DNA from: Geomobilibacter sp964431365
GTDB lineage: Bacteria; Desulfobacterota; Desulfuromonadia; Geobacterales; DSM-12255
Length of the DNA: 64,000 nt
Direction: 5' to 3'
NCBI GenBank assembly: GCA_964431365.1
Contig: CAYSJJ010000007.1
Span: 1-64,000, forward strand
Within the stretch, counting starts at the first letter, position 1. Every line of letters begins with the position of its first letter. The notes under the pieces were generated by a model. It had not been told where the DNA came from. It saw only the letters and a program-made list of their open reading frames with translations, and made no database searches. The position numbers and the translations under genes were made by a program. This document shows positions 59,694-64,000 of this stretch, piece by piece.

Positions 59694-59820
59694 CGCAGAG
59701 GACGCAGCGTAACGCGGGGCAGGATCAATGGACTGATATTTGTGAGATTTCAACAGGTTGGAGCTGCAATCTTGCTCTGCCTTTTTGTTTTCTCAGCGAA
59801 CCTCTGCGCCTCCTGCGGTT
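59694..59820. repeat. Nonamer inverted array pair, ilvD/tsaB junction
   Basis: In the 313-base gap between ilvD and tsaB, CGCAGAGGA CGCAGCGTA ACGCGGGG (59694-59719) has an inverted partner (59791-59820, whose complement reads CCGCAGGAG GCGCAGAGG TTCGCTGAG). The phase is 9 rather than 7. About 70 bases separate the arms. The rest of the gap holds the ilv promoter and no credible gene. Confidence 0.55.
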
Positions 59821-59841
59821 CAAGCACGTTCCAGATTGGCG

Positions 59842-60537
59842 CTAAACAGCAGCACCTTTGGCAAGCCGGGCCTGTTCCGCCTCGGATAGGCGCAGGTAGG
59901 ATGGATTCAACAGAGGGAGCGGCGGCACGACTCCGCGCTCGAAGGCATTGAGGGCGAGCAGGGCACCGGCCGAAGCACGCGGCAGCGTTGCCGACGAAGG
60001 AGCGAAGACGGCCAGTTCCCCCAGTTCGCCAGCGAGCAGGTCGTGGTAGCGGTCGGCACCTTCCCCCACAAAGATGGTCCGTTCGGCGATCCCGGCGACG
60101 AGCAGCTTAGGCGAGATGGCCCGGTCTGGCCGGATCTGCTCGGGAAGGGAGCGGCAGCGATAGAGGCCCGCATACACCTCCCCTTTCCGTGCGTCGAACA
60201 GCGGGCAGACCGGACCGTCGGCCCACGGCAGGTTCTGGGCGAGCATGGCCAGCGAAGAGAACCCGACCGCCGGCTTGCCGGCCGCCAGGGCGAGTCCCTT
60301 GACCGTTGCCACGCCGACCCGGATCCCGGTGAACGAGCCGGGGCCCAGAGCCACGCCGAACCCGTCCAGATCGGCAATGACGAGGCCGGCATCGGCCAGG
60401 AGATCGAGGATGGCCGGCACGAGCCGTGCCGTCGCCCTCTTGCCCGGAGAGAAGAGATACTCGGCAACCGGCAGTGCACCGTCGCTCAGGGCGATGCTGC
60501 AGACGTTCGTTGAGGTGTCGACGGTGAGGAGTTTCAT
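59842..60537 (-). CDS. tsaB: tRNA threonylcarbamoyladenosine biosynthesis protein TsaB
   Basis: A 231-residue ASKHA-fold protein: MKLLTVDTSTNVCSIALSDG, GFGVALGPGSFTGIRVGVATVKGLA and PLFDARKGEVYAGLY are TsaB signatures. TsaB pairs with TsaD and TsaE to make t6A at position 37 of ANN-decoding tRNAs. Last in the uppS-cdsA-dxr-rseP-tsaB run; a heptamer array begins 5 bases before its start codon, and no clear ribosome-binding site is visible other than the G-rich array itself. Confidence 0.93.
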   Translation of the reverse strand: MKLLTVDTSTNVCSIALSDGALPVAEYLFSPGKRATARLVPAILDLLADAGLVIADLDGFGVALGPGSFTGIRVGVATVKGLALAAGKPAVGFSSLAMLAQNLPWADGPVCPLFDARKGEVYAGLYRCRSLPEQIRPDRAISPKLLVAGIAERTIFVGEGADRYHDLLAGELGELAVFAPSSATLPRASAGALLALNAFERGVVPPLPLLNPSYLRLSEAEQARLAKGAAV

Positions 60538-60541
60538 AGCA

Positions 60542-60583
60542 GGCTCGGGGCTCGGGGCTCGGGGCTCGGGGCTCGGGGTTCGG
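60542..60583. repeat. Heptamer array h (word GGCTCGG, six units)
   Basis: Five perfect GGCTCGG units and one GGTTCGG in exact phase, the most regular array in the window, directly upstream of the tsaB start in the rseP/tsaB junction. An inverted partner downstream (60590-60610) is at best very degenerate. Confidence 0.9.
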
Positions 60584-60617
60584 GATCACCCGCCTCTCGC
60601 TCCCCTGGCCTCTCTCT

Positions 60618-61685
60618 TTACCCCTGATTGATGAAGTAGCGGACGATGTCGTTGTAGAAGGCCAGAATCATCAGGCCGAGGAGGAGGACCAGACCCACCT
60701 GCTGGGCCACTTCCCGCGCCTTGAAACTGACCGGCTTGCGCAGGATCATTTCCACGAAATAGAAAAAGAGATGGCCGCCGTCCAGTATCGGTACGGGGAG
60801 CAGGTTGAGGATTCCCAGGTTTACCGAAAGGAGGGCCATAAAGGCGATGAAGCTGACCGCGCCGGCCGTGGCCTGCTGGCCCGCCATTTTGGCGATCATG
60901 ATCGGCCCCCCCACCGTATCCAGGGGAATGGCCCGCTCCACCAGCTTGACGAGGGAGAGGATGGTAAGCTTGATGACGCTTGCGGTCTGGGCACTCCCCT
61001 TGACCACCGCCTCGCCGGCGCCGAAGTGGTCGACAACGGTCTCGCCGGCCGAGACCACACCGATGACCGGGGTTGTGACAGGCTCGCCGAAGAGGTTCTT
61101 GCCGGTCCTGGACTCGGGGGTGATCCGAAATGCGAGATCCGCTGTCCCGCGCCGGACCCGGACCTCCACCGCCCCCCCCTTGCTAGCGGCGATCGCCTTG
61201 GCCACGTCGTCCCACCGGGTTACGGCGGTGCCGTTGATGGCGGTGATCAGGTCATTGGCAGCGATGCCGGCCCGGGCTGCCGGCTTATCCTTGACCACCT
61301 CGCCGATCCGGGCCGTCACCGCCGGTACGCCGATCATGTAGACGACGACAAAGGCGAGCCAGGCGAAAAGGAGGTTGAACACCGGCCCGGCGGCAACGAT
61401 GACGATCCGCTGCAGCGGCGTCTTGGACTGGAAGGAGCGGTGGGAATCCTCGGGGGAGACCTCTGCGTCCGGCGCCTCCCCCACCATCTTCACGTAGCCA
61501 CCCAACGGAAACGCGGAGATCAGGTATTCCGTCTCTCCGCGACTGAAACCGACCACCTTGGGGCCAAAGCCGAGGGAAAACTTTTCGACGCCGACACCGA
61601 ACAGTTTGGCAAAGATGAAATGCCCCAGCTCATGCACAAAGATGAGCACGCCGAGAACGACAATAGCTGAAACGACACTGACCAT
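60618..61685 (-). CDS. rseP: Site-2 RIP metalloprotease RseP
   Basis: A 355-residue intramembrane protease. The zinc motif HELGH is at 18-22 in the first membrane segment; a PDZ-like domain occupies about 110-210 (PAVTARIGEVVKDKPAARAGI); the third zinc ligand is in NLLPVPILDGGHL. It cleaves anti-sigma factors and signal-peptide remnants. AGGGG precedes the ATG at 61685; the adjacent TTG is rejected. A heptamer array separates it from dxr. Confidence 0.95.
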   Translation of the reverse strand: MVSVVSAIVVLGVLIFVHELGHFIFAKLFGVGVEKFSLGFGPKVVGFSRGETEYLISAFPLGGYVKMVGEAPDAEVSPEDSHRSFQSKTPLQRIVIVAAGPVFNLLFAWLAFVVVYMIGVPAVTARIGEVVKDKPAARAGIAANDLITAINGTAVTRWDDVAKAIAASKGGAVEVRVRRGTADLAFRITPESRTGKNLFGEPVTTPVIGVVSAGETVVDHFGAGEAVVKGSAQTASVIKLTILSLVKLVERAIPLDTVGGPIMIAKMAGQQATAGAVSFIAFMALLSVNLGILNLLPVPILDGGHLFFYFVEMILRKPVSFKAREVAQQVGLVLLLGLMILAFYNDIVRYFINQG

Positions 61686-61708
61686 CAATTACCCCTGTTA
61701 ATTCGGTA

Positions 61709-61750
61709 CCAGTCCCCAGTTCCCAGTCCCTAGTCCCTGGTTCCCAGCAG
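61709..61750. repeat. Heptamer array i across the dxr stop codon (word CCAGTCC)
   Basis: Six units in exact phase: CCAGTCC CCAGTTC CCAGTCC CTAGTCC CTGGTTC CCAGCAG. The dxr stop codon (TAG, 61730-61732) and its last residues (GTRD) are encoded by the array, so the array defines the end of the protein. No inverted partner is visible. Confidence 0.85.
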
Positions 61751-62890
61751 CTCCCTGGTCTTGTCGCGACTCCACCGGTCGACGATCAGTACATCCTCGA
61801 TGGAACCGAGCCGGTGGGGCTGATGGGTGTCCATGGTCCGTTCGATGACCTGGGCGATGCCGGTGAACGGGATCCTCCCGTGCAGGAATGCCTCCACCGC
61901 CACCTCATTCGCCGCATTCATGACCGCCGGCATGCTCTCCCCGTCCGCCATGGCCCGGTATGCCAGGCGTAAGGCAGGGAAACGGAGGTAGTCCGGCTGG
62001 AAGAAGGTGAGTCCCGACAGCTCTGTCAGGTCCAGGGGCTTCACCCCGGTGGGAACCCGGCCGGGATAGGTGAGGGCATAGGCGATAGGGGCCTTCATGT
62101 CCGGCATTCCGAGCTGGGCCATGACACAGCCGTCCACATACTCCACCATGGAGTGGATGATGCTCTGGGGATGGATATTGACGGCAATCCGCTCCGGGGG
62201 GACATCGAATAGCCAGCGGGCCTCGATGACCTCCAGCCCTTTGTTCATCATCGTTGCCGAGTCGATGGTGATCTTCTGCCCCATGCTCCAGTTGGGATGG
62301 TTGAGTGCATCGTTGATGGAGACCTCGGCCAGTTTTTCCAGCGGATAATTGAGAAACGGTCCGCCGGATGCGGTCAGGATGATCCGGGTAACGTCTTCCG
62401 GCCGATGACCCTGCAGCGACTGGTATACCGCGCTGTGTTCGCTGTCCACCGGGTAAATGGGAACCCCTTTGTCGCGGGCCATCTCCATGATCAGATGACC
62501 AGCGGTCACCAGGGTCTCCTTGTTGGCCAGGGCGATCTCCTTGCCGGCCTTGATGGCGGCAACCGTCGGCACCAGTCCGGCTGCCCCGACGATGGCAGCC
62601 ACCACCATGTCGGCTTCGCTTACCGTGGCGACGGCGATCATCCCTTCGACACCGGCCATGATCTCCGGCCGGTCTGCCGCCGGCAGCATCGACTTCAGCT
62701 CCTCTGCCAGCCGGTTGTTGAGAACCGCCACCAGGCGCGGCGAAAACGCCTCTATCTGTCGCTTCAGGAGTTCGAGATTAGACCCGGCGGCGAGCGCCAC
62801 CACTGAAAATTTATCGCGATGGGCGGCAACGAGTTCCAGGGTGCTAACGCCGATGGAACCGGTCGAACCGAGTATGGCAAGTTGTTTCAT
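61730..62890 (-). CDS. dxr: 1-deoxy-D-xylulose 5-phosphate reductoisomerase
   Basis: A 386-residue enzyme, second step of the MEP isoprenoid pathway. LAILGSTGSIGVSTLELVAAH is the NADPH site, ALANKETLVTAGHLIM and PVDSEHSAVYQSLQG hold metal-binding residues, and KITIDSATMMNKGLEVIEARWLF is a signature. Its last four residues and stop lie in a heptamer array. Complements dxs at 24989. Confidence 0.96.
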   Translation of the reverse strand: MKQLAILGSTGSIGVSTLELVAAHRDKFSVVALAAGSNLELLKRQIEAFSPRLVAVLNNRLAEELKSMLPAADRPEIMAGVEGMIAVATVSEADMVVAAIVGAAGLVPTVAAIKAGKEIALANKETLVTAGHLIMEMARDKGVPIYPVDSEHSAVYQSLQGHRPEDVTRIILTASGGPFLNYPLEKLAEVSINDALNHPNWSMGQKITIDSATMMNKGLEVIEARWLFDVPPERIAVNIHPQSIIHSMVEYVDGCVMAQLGMPDMKAPIAYALTYPGRVPTGVKPLDLTELSGLTFFQPDYLRFPALRLAYRAMADGESMPAVMNAANEVAVEAFLHGRIPFTGIAQVIERTMDTHQPHRLGSIEDVLIVDRWSRDKTRELLGTRD

Positions 62891-62921
62891 AGTTGATCCT
62901 TTACCAGGATATTGAAGGCGT

Positions 62922-62962
62922 CAGGTTGCTCAAAAATGGCCAGATCGTCGCACCAGCAACCT
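62922..62962. repeat. Short inverted element related to family B ends
   Basis: AGGTTGCT (62923-62930) and AGCAACCT (62955-62962) flank about 24 bases in the cdsA/dxr junction. The left part, AGGTTGCTCAAAAATGGCCA, closely matches the right end of 49537-49741 read inward. It looks like family B termini without the core. Confidence 0.6.
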
Positions 62963-62969
62963 ATTACTC

Positions 62970-63758
62970 TCAAAACAGATAGTGGGCATACCACCAGGCG
63001 GCCGGGACGGCAAAGAGGATGCTGTCGAGCCGGTCCAGGATACCGCCGTGCCCCGGGATGATGGTACCGGAGTCTTTCACACCGCAGCTCCGCTTCAGCA
63101 GGGATTCGAACAGGTCGCCCAACTGACCGAGAATGCCGAGAAGCAGAGCGGTGCCGATGCAGTCGACCAGGGTCAGTTCCGGGAAAAAGGTCCGGCTGGC
63201 AATCAGGGCGCCGACCAGACTCCCGGCAACGCCGCCAAGGGAACCCTCCACACTCTTGTTGGGACTCACGATCGGATAGAGCTTGCGTCGACCGACGGTA
63301 CTGCCGACGTAGTAGGCGCCGGTATCGCCGGACATGACGATGACCAGGAGAAGAAAGATCCAGGAGGTCCCGTGGGGCTCGCTCCGCAGAAGTATCATAT
63401 GCCCGAGCAAGAGCGGTACGTAGAGAAAACCGAAGAGGCGAAGGGCAGCCTCACTGGCCGCGTGGCGTATCTCGCCGATCCTGAACAGGGCAACAAGGCA
63501 GCAGAGGAGCACCAGCCCGACTCCGGCAGGAAAGATGAGCGGCTGGAGCGAGGGGATAAAACAGATGGCAAACAGACCGCCCAGCAGGGCAGTCGCCCGG
63601 TTATCGCCGGCATGCCCCGGCAGGGCCATCCGGAAGAACTCCATGAGCCCCAGCAGCGACAGGAGGGCGATGAACGCAGCGAACAGGCGCTGATCCGCCT
63701 TGAGAATCAGGAGAATGAGAAGCGGCAGGGCAACAGCCGCGGTCAACAGTCGCTTAAT
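62970..63758 (-). CDS. cdsA: Phosphatidate cytidylyltransferase (possible ATT start)
   Basis: A 262-residue membrane enzyme activating phosphatidate to CDP-diacylglycerol, the precursor used by pssA. About seven TM segments; the signature is SPNKSVEGSLGGVAGS ... LGQLGDLFESLLKRSCGVKDSGTIIPGHGGILDRLDS (key S-x27-D-R-x-D region near residues 205-250). No ATG, GTG or TTG stands where one is expected. AGGAG is followed after 6 bases by ATT-AAG-CGA-CTG, which would give MKRLLTAAVALPLL, the usual start of CdsA. A far-upstream start would read through a heptamer array and is unlikely. Confidence 0.88.
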   Translation of the reverse strand: MKRLLTAAVALPLLILLILKADQRLFAAFIALLSLLGLMEFFRMALPGHAGDNRATALLGGLFAICFIPSLQPLIFPAGVGLVLLCCLVALFRIGEIRHAASEAALRLFGFLYVPLLLGHMILLRSEPHGTSWIFLLLVIVMSGDTGAYYVGSTVGRRKLYPIVSPNKSVEGSLGGVAGSLVGALIASRTFFPELTLVDCIGTALLLGILGQLGDLFESLLKRSCGVKDSGTIIPGHGGILDRLDSILFAVPAAWWYAHYLF

Positions 63759-63780
63759 GGTTGTCTCCTGGGAAAAAACC

Positions 63781-63892
63781 GCTCGGGGTTCGGGGCTGAT
63801 GGCTCGGGGTAGAGCCAAAAACCAAAAAACAGCGATCACGGTAGCAGCTTGGTGTTAAGGTTTTGCCCCGAGCCCTGAGCTCTCAGCCCTCT
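63781..63892. repeat. Heptamer array j, inverted pair (word GCTCGGG)
   Basis: Four units (GCTCGGG GTTCGGG GCTGATG GCTCGGG, 63781-63808), about 56 bases, then four of opposite sense (GCCCCGA GCCCTGA GCTCTCA GCCCTCT, 63865-63892). The uppS stop codon (63883-63885) lies in the third unit of the second arm. Fills the uppS/cdsA junction. Confidence 0.82.
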
Positions 63893-64000
63893 TTCAGCTG
63901 GTCGCTGGTCAGGCCGAAACGCCGCTCACGCCGGTGAAAATCAGCCAGGGCCTTGTGCAACTCCTGGGCGGTAAAATCGGGCCAGTTGACCTCGGTAAAG
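63883..64000 (-). CDS. uppS: Isoprenyl transferase UppS, C-terminal fragment (cut by window edge)
   Basis: Only the last 38 codons are present: FTEVNWPDFTAQELHKALAD, then FHRRERRFG and a short tail TSDQLKEG. WPDF and RERRFG are conserved at the C-terminus of undecaprenyl diphosphate synthase, which makes the lipid carrier for cell-wall synthesis. It precedes cdsA-dxr-rseP, the usual order. Its stop codon and final residues lie in heptamer array j. Confidence 0.9.
   Translation of the reverse strand, partial: FTEVNWPDFTAQELHKALADFHRRERRFGLTSDQLKEG

Noticed and set aside
59583..59951. A 122-codon plus-strand frame ending in SANLCASCGSS-like sequence
   Set aside because: It is translated from the paired nonamer array; CTCTGCG-type repeats give such LCxxCG peptides widely. 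It overlaps tsaB on the opposite strand and has no ribosome-binding site.
13548..63892. Heptamer arrays as CRISPR arrays
   Set aside because: Units are 7 bases with no unique spacers, and no cas genes are present; the periodicity is far too short.

Overview
The window is a GC-rich (roughly 60 percent by eye) chromosomal segment of a Geobacter-like deltaproteobacterium (Desulfuromonadota). The evidence is a porin-cytochrome conduit with 8-heme and 9-heme c-type cytochromes, a hopanoid cluster, a T-box leader on leuA (T-boxes are unusual in proteobacteria outside this group), and Geobacter-type leu/ilv gene organisation. Two 10-N runs (51718-51727 in leuA, 57118-57127 in ilvB) show it is a scaffold with contig joins.

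Layout. 1-605: start of tuf and four tRNA genes (Thr-TGT, Tyr-GTA, Gly-TCC, Thr-GGT). 668-9708, mostly minus strand: YgiQ-like radical SAM protein, argC, rpsI-rplM, truA, two unrelated aspartate-semialdehyde dehydrogenases and leuB. 9900-18170: a PhnD-like binding protein convergent with a histidine kinase, hopanoid glycosyltransferase hpnI, a two-subunit NAD synthetase, rsmI, an MFS carrier and an AbrB/RelE toxin-antitoxin pair. 18356-22922: TetR regulator, outer-membrane porin and two multiheme cytochromes, probably a transmembrane electron conduit. 23233-33706: a TPR protein and the hopanoid genes hpnH-dxs-hpnA-shc, with hpnN divergent. 33746-39127: the translation/RNA operon ffh-rpsP-khpA-rimM-trmD-SPOUT methyltransferase-rplS, then rnhB and yraN. 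39316-42417: a nucleosidase (HpnG candidate), a small secreted protein and a secreted HExxH protease with a CFI-box C-terminus. 42480-50687: csp, a LOG protein, leuCD, a repetitive secreted protein of unknown function next to mlaE-mlaD, and a CruF-like membrane protein. 50768-59528: T-box-leuA, pssA-psd and ilvD-ilvB-ilvN-ilvC. 59842-64000: tsaB, rseP, dxr, cdsA and the end of uppS.

How the genes fit together. Branched-chain amino acid synthesis is nearly complete here (leuA, leuB, leuCD, ilvB/N/C/D). Isoprenoid and envelope lipid functions recur: dxs, dxr and uppS make and use isoprenoid precursors; shc, hpnH, hpnA, hpnI, hpnN and perhaps hpnG make and move hopanoids; cdsA, pssA and psd make phospholipids; mlaE/mlaD move lipids.

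The most unusual signal is not a gene. At least ten loci carry short tandem arrays with an exact 7-base phase, each with its own 7-base word, usually about four units. Most of the arrays have an inverted partner array a few bases away. They sit in the short spacers between co-directional genes, supply some stop codons, and in one case lie in frame inside hpnN. Two further families of 120-205 bp dispersed elements also occupy gene junctions; they pair a conserved core with terminal inverted repeats that differ from copy to copy.
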